DNA from: a virus
Reading direction: 5' to 3' (one strand)
Length of the DNA stretch: 54,657 nucleotides
IMG/VR virus record: IMGVR_UViG_3300028840_002358
Span: 1-54,657 of that record
Numbering within the stretch: the first letter of the stretch is position 1; the number at the start of each line of letters is the position of its first letter. Below are positions 46,302 through 53,872 of the stretch, one piece after another. The position numbers and the translations under genes are program-made. The notes under the pieces are model-generated. The model was given only the letters and a program-made list of their open reading frames with translations. It did not search any database and was not told the origin of the DNA.

Positions 46302-46993
46302 TCCGCCGTCCTCAGCGCGTGCTCATAGATTGCCATATCAAAATGGTTGTACTCGGCAATCGCCTGCCGTTCCTTGTCGGTCGCTGCCCGGTGCCGCTTG
46401 CCGACCATCTTTGTCGTGTAGTCCGTGTGCTCCCATCTAAACGCCTTGGCGAATCGCTGCACGCTGGCGTCAAATGAGGCCACGAACCCAACCGCCGCCA
46501 TCGTCTGGAGGTGTAGCAAGGCCAGCCCAAAATGGTCCTCTGTCAATTGTCGCTTGATGGGCAGAGACCCGCAGTCTTTGCACCCGGCCAGCCAGCGCGT
46601 CATTCCGTTGTCCACGTCGGCAAACGCGCCGCTTGTGGCAAAGGCGACAAGTCCTCTCTGCCGGGCGAATTCGTACCATTTATGTTTCGGGAATCGCCGC
46701 ACGAACCAGTAGAGTGAAACGACTCGATCCACTGGATGGCGCAGCATCATCGCCGTCTGATAGGGCCGAGGGATTGTGCCGATCTGGACGCCCCAAGGTA
46801 GATGCCCCGTGAGACAGGTGATCCGGTTGCGCTGCTCCGCCGGTCTCTTGTGAAACTTGCGCCAGCCGCCGCCATTGCCGACGCGATGGAACCCTGCGCC
46901 ATAGTTGGCACGTAGCAGGCTCATCACCGTTGACCCCGCGCATTTCGGGATATGGAAATAGACTAGCGTAGGAGCCGCTTTTTGCTGTTCCAT
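46298..46993 (-). CDS. Sulfotransferase-like protein (third)
   Basis: 231 aa from ATG 46993; the longer upstream ORF is arginine-rich read-through of another gene's bases. 'LVYFHIPKCAGSTVMSLLRA' is the sulfotransferase-2-type PAPS loop (HIPKCAGST), 'TAMMLRHPVDRVVSLYWFVR' the 3'-phosphate motif (RxPxxRxxS). This is the clearest of the three sulfotransferases and resembles carbohydrate sulfotransferases. Confidence 0.88.
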   Translation of the reverse strand: MEQQKAAPTLVYFHIPKCAGSTVMSLLRANYGAGFHRVGNGGGWRKFHKRPAEQRNRITCLTGHLPWGVQIGTIPRPYQTAMMLRHPVDRVVSLYWFVRRFPKHKWYEFARQRGLVAFATSGAFADVDNGMTRWLAGCKDCGSLPIKRQLTEDHFGLALLHLQTMAAVGFVASFDASVQRFAKAFRWEHTDYTTKMVGKRHRAATDKERQAIAEYNHFDMAIYEHALRTAE

Positions 46994-47547
46994 ACCAGGT
47001 CGTCGTGTTCCTTCCATTTGAAAATCAAGCCTGATCCGTGGTGGGTATGCTTGAGGTACACGTCGCGCACCCATACGCTCTTGTACCCGGCCTGCTCTGC
47101 CCTCTTGCAGTAATAGTTGTCGCTGCCATAGTGGATGAATGCCTCGTCCAGGTAGCCGATCTTGTCCACCAATTCGCGCTTGACGAGGACGCACCAGAAG
47201 GGCAGGTGATCGACCTCCTGTAAGCCGCTCTGCCCCGACCAGCCGTAGCACATCGGCTTTGTGCTCGACTTGCCCGACGGTCCAACAATGCCGAACGATG
47301 GATCGCTATAGAGCGCCCTGTGCAGCGTGTGCAACCATCCGTATTGAAACCATTCAATGTCATCGTTCAGGATCATCGCGTCGCCCTGCGCCTGTTTCCA
47401 CCCACGGTTTACTGTGTGCGAGAAACCGTCCGACTTGGCGTCGTGGACGATGATCGTCTCGGTCTCACAGCCAGCCGTCAGCGCGGCCAATCGCGCCGTA
47501 TCCGCTGCCAGGTCGGGCTGCACAGTCGGGATAATCATCGTGATCAC
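46963..47547 (-). CDS. GT2-like glycosyltransferase
   Basis: 194 aa. 'ITMIIPTVQPDLAADTARLA' at the start, 'GDAMILNDDIEWFQYGWLHT' (DD metal site) and 'LDEAFIHYGSDNYYCKRAEQ' near the end. Same small GT-A plan as the gene at 40883 and probably a paralog. GTG start overlaps the upstream stop (GTGA). Confidence 0.83.
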   Translation of the reverse strand: MITMIIPTVQPDLAADTARLAALTAGCETETIIVHDAKSDGFSHTVNRGWKQAQGDAMILNDDIEWFQYGWLHTLHRALYSDPSFGIVGPSGKSSTKPMCYGWSGQSGLQEVDHLPFWCVLVKRELVDKIGYLDEAFIHYGSDNYYCKRAEQAGYKSVWVRDVYLKHTHHGSGLIFKWKEHDDLVWNSKKRLLR

Positions 47548-47738
47548 TCGCCTTGTGCCTCTCTGGCAATATCAAAAATGACATTCAAAACCTCTTCATC
47601 TCCAATGTACTGAATATGAACACCCACAAAAGGTTCCTTGGCATCAAAATCAAGCACAATGCGTGTTACTTTGCCAGCATCCAGCCCCATAACTTCACAT
47701 AACTTGGTCGCGGCCTCATTAGCATTCACAACCGCCAT
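47544..47738 (-). CDS. Hypothetical protein, 64 aa
   Basis: ATG 47738 after AAGGGGGTAGA; the longer ORF upstream belongs to the previous gene's other frame. 'ATKLCEVMGLDAGKVTRIVL' and 'FDAKEPFVGVHIQYIGDEE' give an alpha/beta pattern seen in small phage tail-region proteins. Unknown. Confidence 0.65.
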   Translation of the reverse strand: MAVVNANEAATKLCEVMGLDAGKVTRIVLDFDAKEPFVGVHIQYIGDEEVLNVIFDIAREAQGE

Positions 47739-47739
47739 T

Positions 47740-48360
47740 CTACCCCCTTGCCATCCCGAACCGATGCGCCACAACCGCGCCTCCATTGAACGGCCTGCCC
47801 AGGAGCGCGATCCGTGCCGTGCTTTGTTCAAGCGCCCGCAAGAGCGCCCCTTGATCCTTGTCCTTCCAACGCATCCACTCGGACCGCCACGTCTGGAACA
47901 GCCGCTTGACTCGCACCGATTGCCCGAACCACATCGCGCCGGTGTTGAGCTGTAGCGGCTCGATCCTACACTCCCACAGCGTAGCGAATCGCTCAGGGCC
48001 GGAACAGTGCCCTAGCATCTCGGTTCCCTGGGGGATGCTGGGAACGATGACCATATCCCATCCCTGATCCAGGTAGGAAAAGCCCACTTCCAGCTTGTCA
48101 TACACCCGCGTGTCCGCGTCGAGAAACAACGTTTGCTCCCAGGGCGTCAGGATGTCCAAATTCACCTTTGCCCACCTGCCCGGCGTGCCCACATCCGGCC
48201 AGTCTATCGTCGGCGCCCAGCCGACCGGATCGCCATCCGTGATGACCCGAATCGGCCATCTTGGATGAATGCGCGCCAGAGATTCAGCGGATAGCCGCGC
48301 CTCTTGCCGCGCTTTTGCGCCATAGGCCACGTACAGCACGCCCCGGCTTATCGTCGCCAT
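47740..48360 (-). CDS. GT8-like nucleotide-sugar glycosyltransferase
   Basis: 206 aa from ATG 48360. 'GVLYVAYGAKARQEARLSAE' at the start, 'TLFLDADTRVYDKLE' with the D-A-D metal motif, and 'LNTGAMWFGQSVRVKRLF' followed by 'DQGALLRAL'. This is a GT-A retaining-type pattern (GT8-like). Start chosen at ATISRG because the preceding region belongs to the upstream gene. Confidence 0.8.
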   Translation of the reverse strand: MATISRGVLYVAYGAKARQEARLSAESLARIHPRWPIRVITDGDPVGWAPTIDWPDVGTPGRWAKVNLDILTPWEQTLFLDADTRVYDKLEVGFSYLDQGWDMVIVPSIPQGTEMLGHCSGPERFATLWECRIEPLQLNTGAMWFGQSVRVKRLFQTWRSEWMRWKDKDQGALLRALEQSTARIALLGRPFNGGAVVAHRFGMARG

Positions 48361-49031
48361 CGCCCCAACCATCCCGCCGGCAGGCTGCACAGCAACACCC
48401 GATGTCGGTAGAGCGCGCGCAAGAAGGCCAATTCGTCGCACTCGCTATCTTGCCGTTCGGTTTCCCACGCTGCGATCAGATCCTCAGTGTCGGGCGTCTT
48501 GCGTACCCACACCGCGCTTGATTCATAGACGGGGATCCTCAGATCGCCTATTGCCTCTCTCGTGCGTCGCTGCTCTGCCTGGTCGCCCATCTGTGAGGCC
48601 AGAAGTTCGTTGCTTCTCAGCATCGCGGCGACTTCCCAGGACGCATAACGCCCGGTGTCCTCAATGCGGGCAAAGCCCAGCGCGATTTGTTTGCGCTGTA
48701 GCGGCTGGCACTTGAGCCAGATCAACGTGCGCGGGTAGGGCAAGCGGAGCGCCCCGCTCCACTCGGTCACGTCCACCTTGAGCCCATCCAGCGCGGCTTG
48801 CGCATCTCGGATCGTGCCGTCGCGCAGATAGATGCCGCAATCATCCAGGTTCTCGGTCAGAGCACGCTGTACTTGCGCCTCTTCTGGCAACTCCGCTTGC
48901 CCGGTTTCGAGCAACTCTATCGCCCGTTGCTTGGAGACAGGCACCCAGTCCCCAGGGTGATAAGTTGTTAAAGAACCGTGCTCATTTGCGGCCATAATCA
49001 CCGTGACCGCTTTCACGTGTACTTTCGCCAT
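48348..49031 (-). CDS. Hypothetical protein with head-protein-like N-terminus and GT-like C-terminus
   Basis: 227 aa from ATG 49031 (AGGG site upstream); the longer upstream ORF is not used. The first 60 residues ('YHPGDWVPVSKQRAIELLET' then 'GQAELPEEA') look like a small phage head-associated domain. The C-terminal half ('PDTEDLIAAWETERQDSECD' then 'ELAFLRALYRHRVLL') resembles the end of the neighbouring GT8-like enzyme, but no DxD motif is seen. Possibly an inactive or truncated relative. Confidence 0.6.
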   Translation of the reverse strand: MAKVHVKAVTVIMAANEHGSLTTYHPGDWVPVSKQRAIELLETGQAELPEEAQVQRALTENLDDCGIYLRDGTIRDAQAALDGLKVDVTEWSGALRLPYPRTLIWLKCQPLQRKQIALGFARIEDTGRYASWEVAAMLRSNELLASQMGDQAEQRRTREAIGDLRIPVYESSAVWVRKTPDTEDLIAAWETERQDSECDELAFLRALYRHRVLLCSLPAGWLGRWRR

Positions 49032-49096
49032 TACAACCCTACCCCCTATGGTGGGGATGCCGGGCCGGGGGTAGAGACCCGGACACCCCCTTGAAA

Positions 49097-49122
49097 GCGC
49101 CTGCAAAACTGCCCCCAGGCGC
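49097..49122 (-). terminator. Candidate weak terminator after the capsid cluster
   Basis: GCGCCTG (49097-49103) and CAGGCGC (49116-49122) form a perfect 7-bp stem with a 12-nt loop, followed on the minus strand by TTTC only. It lies just after the stop of the decoration-like gene and could reduce read-through from abundant capsid mRNA into the glycan island. The gap 49032-49129 also contains G/C-rich short repeats. Confidence 0.45.
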
Positions 49123-49129
49123 GCGAAAC

Positions 49130-49570
49130 CTAATGCACGATCTCGGTGATCGTACCAGTCGGAACCGGCACGTACCGCGCCACGACGCCGATGCCGAGCA
49201 GGGCGCATTCGACTGCCCCACCGGCGATGGTCAGGACGCCGCGCACATAGTCGTAGCCCGGCGTCATCTCTTCCATTCGGCATTCCATCACGATCAGGTC
49301 GTCCCCGTCGCCTCCGGCCTGCGTCAGCTGCGTGATCGCCTTTCCGGCGATGTTGGCCGCGTTGGTGCCGAGTGCGTCGGTTGCTTCCTGGAGCACAAAA
49401 TCGACGGTAGCGCCTTGCGCCATCTCGCCAACATCCAGGAGCACGACGAATCTGTGGTGCGTATGTGCGGCGGCCCAGCCGGTGTTGTAGACCCCTATCG
49501 CGCGGTTATCCGCGTGAAGGGCCTGTACCATTTGATGGACCTCGCTGAACTCTTCGGTATAGCTTGGCAT
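49130..49570 (-). CDS. Putative head decoration/minor capsid protein
   Basis: 146 aa, directly after the capsid gene, with GGAGGAAAT upstream. 'HTHHRFVVLLDVGEMAQGAT', 'QEATDALGTNAANIAGKAIT' and 'DDLIVMECRMEEMTPGYDYV' give a compact alpha/beta pattern I have seen in capsid-adjacent phage genes, but the family name is not certain. Probably a virion protein. Confidence 0.7.
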   Translation of the reverse strand: MPSYTEEFSEVHQMVQALHADNRAIGVYNTGWAAAHTHHRFVVLLDVGEMAQGATVDFVLQEATDALGTNAANIAGKAITQLTQAGGDGDDLIVMECRMEEMTPGYDYVRGVLTIAGGAVECALLGIGVVARYVPVPTGTITEIVH

Positions 49571-49585
49571 TGTCTCATTTCCTCC

Positions 49586-50929
49586 TTAGCTCGCCACGTC
49601 GCCCAGGATCACGAACGGGCTGATCTGGAACGTCCCGTCGGCCAGCGTCAGGGGGGCGCTCAACCACGGCTGCCCGTCCACACGATGCACCGCGCGCCAG
49701 GCGGTAATATCGTATTGGAACCGATAATGCATCGAGCTGTCGATGGTCGTCGCCTGGCGGTCGCCCACCAGGTAATAGTTCCAGTCGGCCAGCAGGATGT
49801 CCCCGCTCGTGCCCAGCGTCGGGAGCTTTTCGGTGTAGTAGATCGGGAACCCGAACAGCGTCCCCGGCGCGCCCTCGCGCGCATTCGGGATAAAGATGTA
49901 GGACGGGTTAGCCGCAGGCCCGTTGAGCGCCAGAAGCTGCGGCATCGCTGCACGCGTGATATGCCAGCAGGGGGCGTCCCCGTGATGCTGCGAGAGCATA
50001 TTGAAAATATCGGCTACGCCGATAGCACCCGCAACGGCCCGGTTGACAGTGATCGTCGCTGCGGCATTCAGAACGCCCAGCGGTTGGCCCGCGCCCGTGC
50101 CCTGCAAGAAAGTGTATTCCTCTTCCCAGCGAATGGCCCCGGCGAAGCCCATTGGCGACTGCAAAAAGGCCATCAGCCCGACCGCCTCGTCTGCAAGCAA
50201 TTCGTCCGACGCCTCAGTGTAGCATACGAGCTTGTGCGCCACGAGGTTGATCTGGCGAAAGGCGGGTTGCGTCTCGTCTTTTTGCGTTGCCTCTTCGGTC
50301 CACGAGGCAACGATCCCGCCGTGCTGGCGCGTCTGGCCTGCCGTGGTGCCCGTCTGATCCAGTGTCGGCATTTGAATTTGCCGGCGCGACATCGGGATCA
50401 CGGTCGCTCGCGCGCGGATCGGGTTGTCCTCGTAGACGACGCCCAAAAGTTCGGGGCGATATTCCACAGGGACCAGGAACCCGCCGCTTGCGCCCACCGA
50501 TTCAAGCAGGTCTTTCGTCTGCGCGCCGTTCTTGAGCGTCTGCGCGCTTTTCTTGGCCAGCCAGTTGTCGCCGTCGTCGTCATCCTCGTCCTTGTACTCG
50601 CCACATCCCAGCACCTCACGCGGATCAATCGGCCCGCGATATTTTGGATCGTAGTAGCGATGCGTCCACTGTAGCCACTGCCCAGCGTTTTTGATCTGGT
50701 AGCCGGGCTGCGCGCCCTTCTTGTTCGGCTCCTCCTGGAACGCCTTGTATTCGATAGCCGCCTCTTCGATGTCTTTCAGTTCGGCGGCGCGGGCGTGCCA
50801 GTCCTTGCCCTCCAGGATCAGTTTGTCGCGACGTTCCGCGTCCTCTGCGCTGATCTCGTCCAGCTCGAGCAGACCCTTCGCCTCGGTAAAAAGGCGATTG
50901 GCCTTCTCAAGCATCTGTTTTCTGTTCAC
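49586..50929 (-). CDS. Major capsid protein (HK97 fold)
   Basis: 447 aa. The N-terminal 110 residues are a charged coiled coil ('KGLLELDEISAEDAERRDKL') that serves as the internal scaffold (delta domain). The shell part begins near 'GASGGFLVPVEYRPELLGVV', the typical mature N-terminus, with 'IRWEEEYTFLQGTGAGQPLG' and 'DWNYYLVGDRQATTIDSS' further on, both HK97 landmarks. GTG start with GGAGGTTGAAAC and a GTGA overlap to the protease gene. Confidence 0.95.
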   Translation of the reverse strand: MNRKQMLEKANRLFTEAKGLLELDEISAEDAERRDKLILEGKDWHARAAELKDIEEAAIEYKAFQEEPNKKGAQPGYQIKNAGQWLQWTHRYYDPKYRGPIDPREVLGCGEYKDEDDDDGDNWLAKKSAQTLKNGAQTKDLLESVGASGGFLVPVEYRPELLGVVYEDNPIRARATVIPMSRRQIQMPTLDQTGTTAGQTRQHGGIVASWTEEATQKDETQPAFRQINLVAHKLVCYTEASDELLADEAVGLMAFLQSPMGFAGAIRWEEEYTFLQGTGAGQPLGVLNAAATITVNRAVAGAIGVADIFNMLSQHHGDAPCWHITRAAMPQLLALNGPAANPSYIFIPNAREGAPGTLFGFPIYYTEKLPTLGTSGDILLADWNYYLVGDRQATTIDSSMHYRFQYDITAWRAVHRVDGQPWLSAPLTLADGTFQISPFVILGDVAS

Positions 50930-52425
50930 GTTTCAACCTCCGATAGTTCTCGTTCAATGACCCCCATCAGTTCGTTTATGTCGGCCATCAGTTCCTCGGA
51001 GGTGGGTGCTGTCTGCGGCCCGGCCTCGGTCTCTTGGCCCGTCGCGGCCTCTGTACGAGGTGCGTCTTTCGCTTGTTCGTCCTGTTCTGGTTCGTCCTCT
51101 GTCGGCATCGTATCGCTCAAAAGCGCCTCTAGGTCGGCAAGCGCCGATTGTGCGGCGTCAATGGCCCCCTGGATGCGCCTGGCGTTGGCGGCGCTGATTG
51201 CGCGCCCGATCTTGGTCGCTATTTTGGGAGAAAACGCCATAAAGAACGCAGGGAACCCACCACCTCCACTCAGATTAATATCCATAATATCATCAGGGAT
51301 AGTGCTATTCAATTCATCCAGCGCAAGCCCTATCGCGTGCGACATTAATCGCCGCTGATCCTGATCTAAATAACCCTGCACGATCAAATCATCAGCAATA
51401 ACGGTGAAAATCCTATGGATGGAACCGGTCAAGAAGTCGCCCAATCGTTGTATCGGCCTTCCATCTGGCCCAAGCTCCTTGCTATCAACTATGCCGTCGT
51501 CAATGCCGCCCCCGCCGCCCCCATTCGGCTCATCTTTCCCCACATACCGGGGCGGATCGTCTGTCTCAGGATCAAGCGCCTGCTTTGCCGTGCGTTCGAT
51601 CCACGCCTTCCACAGCTCGGCGCGCTGGTCGAGCGTCGCATCGGCCAAGAATGCCGTCAGGTTGTCAATCGCCGTTTGCTTGTCGGTCTCTGGATCGGCT
51701 TCTTTTGTCCCTGTCGTAACGGTTGCCGGGTTGGCTCCCCAGATCACGTTGCTGTATTCCCAAAGTCTGATCTCTTTGAGCAGCCGAGTCGTGACCTTCT
51801 GACCATCGATCTCCTCCTCGACATATTCAGCCGTGATCGGATCATAACCGATAGACGTTTCTGGCAGAAAACCGCCGTCAACGAGATGAAACATATTGCG
51901 CCCGTTATCGGTTTTCATTGCATATTGGGTAACGGCCAGCAGACCCCCAGTCGCTTCTGGATATTCCTCAAGCACTTTTTGGGGCAGCTCATTGCGCCCG
52001 ATTTCTCGCATAGCACGCGGTTTGCCCACTACGCGCAAGGCGCTATCGGCCATGTGCTGATCAAGTGTACGAATCTTGCCGAATCGCTCGGCAATGGTTT
52101 TTGTATATGCGCCGGGCATCACCCGATCCCCCTGCATATCCCGAATGCCGAATACACTGACCACGTGCTCAACGATGCCCTCTTTTTCATCTACTGCCTT
52201 GATAAACGTCGGGATCGTCTTGCGTTCAAAGTTGGGCAAGTCTCTGTAATCGCTTGCGTTCTTGCTCATTGGTTCCTCCGCCCCCTGTTCGTCGCGGTTT
52301 TCCCACATCGAATAGCACACGGCGGTCGCCTGCTCGCTGTCCTCTGCCGTGCTGTCCTCAAGAACGATAGGGATGCAGCGCGCTATGAACTCGTCTTGTG
52401 TCTCGTCTGCTCTAGGTGTTGGCAT
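50926..52425 (-). CDS. Prohead maturation protease with C-terminal extension
   Basis: 499 aa. Residues about 65-245 match the caudovirus prohead serine protease (herpesvirus-type fold): 'GAYTKTI', catalytic His in 'LDQHMAD' (H124), 'LLAVTQYAMKTDNGRNM', and the nucleophile in 'LPETSIGYD' (S191). The N-terminal 'DETQDEFIARCIP' segment is a common leader. After residue 250 there is a 250-aa Glu/Asp-rich helical extension that could work as scaffold. Cuts the delta domain off the capsid. Confidence 0.92.
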   Translation of the reverse strand: MPTPRADETQDEFIARCIPIVLEDSTAEDSEQATAVCYSMWENRDEQGAEEPMSKNASDYRDLPNFERKTIPTFIKAVDEKEGIVEHVVSVFGIRDMQGDRVMPGAYTKTIAERFGKIRTLDQHMADSALRVVGKPRAMREIGRNELPQKVLEEYPEATGGLLAVTQYAMKTDNGRNMFHLVDGGFLPETSIGYDPITAEYVEEEIDGQKVTTRLLKEIRLWEYSNVIWGANPATVTTGTKEADPETDKQTAIDNLTAFLADATLDQRAELWKAWIERTAKQALDPETDDPPRYVGKDEPNGGGGGGIDDGIVDSKELGPDGRPIQRLGDFLTGSIHRIFTVIADDLIVQGYLDQDQRRLMSHAIGLALDELNSTIPDDIMDINLSGGGGFPAFFMAFSPKIATKIGRAISAANARRIQGAIDAAQSALADLEALLSDTMPTEDEPEQDEQAKDAPRTEAATGQETEAGPQTAPTSEELMADINELMGVIERELSEVET

Positions 52426-52678
52426 CTCTAATCCGCTTTGCCATCAAACGCATACAGTCACGCCTTAAGTGCTCAAGGCTGAATATCTCCTCAGTCATGT
52501 TGTCTCGAAGGATGATATAAGAAGCCCAATCTGACGCCACAAGCACAGGCACGGACATTCCCGTAACCTCAACGACAGGAATTCCAAAAATACTGGCTAT
52601 TGGTTTTTGTTCTCCGACAGTGCATTCGATAAAAGGCGGCAATCCGTCTGCCTCAAAATGCGGATCGATTAGTGTCAT
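52412..52678 (-). CDS. Hypothetical protein, 88 aa
   Basis: Overlaps the protease start by 14 nt. 'DGLPPFIECTVGEQKPIASI' then 'VLVASDWASYIILRDNMTEE' suggests a small mixed alpha/beta fold. Sits between the Zn-ribbon protein and protease. No family recognised. Confidence 0.65.
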   Translation of the reverse strand: MTLIDPHFEADGLPPFIECTVGEQKPIASIFGIPVVEVTGMSVPVLVASDWASYIILRDNMTEEIFSLEHLRRDCMRLMAKRIRDANT

Positions 52679-52691
52679 ATTCCTATCCTGC

Positions 52692-53027
52692 TCAGTCGTA
52701 CCTCATCCAATCTGCCACTCGATTCTCTTGCGCCCCTGTCAAAGCGGGCACCTTATACTCTGTCGGCCCCACCTTGGCGTGCTGCTGCCGCCTGTCTGCA
52801 CAGCGCAGGCACAGGATCGAACCGGTGCCCTCTTCGATCCAACTCTGGTCGCCTGCTTCCAACGTCTCTCCGCAAACGACACAGTGCACGGTCAGGCCGA
52901 ACGGAACAATGTAGGTCTCTCCCTTTCCCATCGCCCCCTCCTTGATCTGTCTAATTCGAGCGCGAATCTCTGCCGTCGTGATCTGTGGGAATGCCGGTTT
53001 CAGCAGAGCACGGATAAAGCGGTTCAT
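52692..53027 (-). CDS. Zinc-binding protein, 111 aa
   Basis: 'VHCVVCGETLEAGDQSWIEE' and 'ILCLRCADRRQQHAKVGP' give two CxxC pairs, a treble-clef or ribbon zinc site, between a helical N-terminus and a short tail. ATG overlaps the MuF stop (ATGA). Could be a small head-associated or regulatory protein. Confidence 0.72.
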   Translation of the reverse strand: MNRFIRALLKPAFPQITTAEIRARIRQIKEGAMGKGETYIVPFGLTVHCVVCGETLEAGDQSWIEEGTGSILCLRCADRRQQHAKVGPTEYKVPALTGAQENRVADWMRYD

Positions 53028-53872
53028 TCAATGTCCTCAATCACAGGTGCCGTTACACAACGACACGAAACTATTTCCGACGCCGGTGCCCCCAGGCTCC
53101 CATCAAGCGGATGGAGCATCGGATAGCCGCCGACCTCGAACGGCTGGCCGATCACCCGTACTTGTCCATCAGCCGCCGCGTGTGTGGGCCTCGTGCGCGC
53201 ATCGTTCGTTGCAACCCACTCGTGCCGGTCTGCCCCATAGGCGCGGAACAGGAGCGGGCTCGCAAAGGAACTCGAATGCATGCTTTCCGTTCTCGATATC
53301 ATCTCTACTCGATACCTCGGACTTCGATTGACGAACCATTGCCGCTCGTCATCGGTCAGCGTCTCGTCTCGTAGGTAGACATCCCACAGACGATCAATGC
53401 CGTTATTCAGGCGCTCGATGGTCCAGCCCTCCTCGCGTGCCGTCTTGAGGAGGGCGAATAGATCGCTCTCTGTCGTCTCAAGGATCGGCTCGCTGAAAGT
53501 CATCTCGTAAGCCTGAAACTCGAGCGCCGCATTTTCTAGCCAGTTTTGGACGTTGAACTGTATGCCTAGTTCAGTAGTCCAGACGTCGTTCACGTCCCTG
53601 GCCGTGCCGATGATCAGCGGGTGGAACAGCTCGCGCCAATTGGCGGGCGCTTCGTTGGCAAAGTAGTCGGCCCAGTCGCGCTCGATCAACTCCCAGTCTA
53701 CCGACTGCTTACGCTGTAGAAAGAGAGCCTTGGCCGCGTTGACCCTGGCCCGGATAGCCCGGTGATCGCGCTCTAGTGCATCCTCGCTGGCATTGGCATA
53801 GTCGCCTTCGGTCGCCTCGGCTGCTTTGTCGAGGATGCGCGCGACCCTCTCTTTTTGTTCAGTTGTTAAGGC
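53024..53872 (-). CDS. MuF-like head morphogenesis protein, probably made by -1 frameshift from portal
   Basis: Minor head protein of the Mu gpF/SPP1 gp7 family, a few copies of which are carried in the capsid with the portal. The C-terminal 110 residues show the family pattern: 'RVEMISRTESMHS', then 'HEWVATNDARTRPTHAAADG', 'MLHPLDG' and a terminal 'EIVSCRCVTAP'. The open frame begins right after the A9 tract at 53873-53881 with ALTTEQKERV, and I find no ATG or GTG before the MuF domain. The first start-like codon, a TTG at 53689, has SD-like GGGAG directly abutting it with no spacer and would cut off about 60 helical residues. I therefore infer synthesis as a 759-aa portal-MuF fusion (477 + 282 aa). 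The following gene overlaps its stop (ATGA). Confidence 0.85.
   Translation of the reverse strand, partial: ALTTEQKERVARILDKAAEATEGDYANASEDALERDHRAIRARVNAAKALFLQRKQSVDWELIERDWADYFANEAPANWRELFHPLIIGTARDVNDVWTTELGIQFNVQNWLENAALEFQAYEMTFSEPILETTESDLFALLKTAREEGWTIERLNNGIDRLWDVYLRDETLTDDERQWFVNRSPRYRVEMISRTESMHSSSFASPLLFRAYGADRHEWVATNDARTRPTHAAADGQVRVIGQPFEVGGYPMLHPLDGSLGAPASEIVSCRCVTAPVIEDIE

Noticed and set aside
49091-50674. 527-aa open frame on the plus strand opposite the capsid gene
   Set aside because: It is antisense to the major capsid protein, Arg/His-rich, without motifs or ribosome site; a shadow of capsid codon bias.
51415-52431. 338-aa open frame on the plus strand opposite the prohead protease
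   Set aside because: Antisense shadow; the minus-strand frame has the catalytic His and Ser motifs and coupled neighbours.
53687-53689. TTG as an independent start of MuF
   Set aside because: The SD-like GGGAG abuts the TTG with no spacer, and about 60 protein-like residues upstream would be lost; frameshift from portal explains the frame better.
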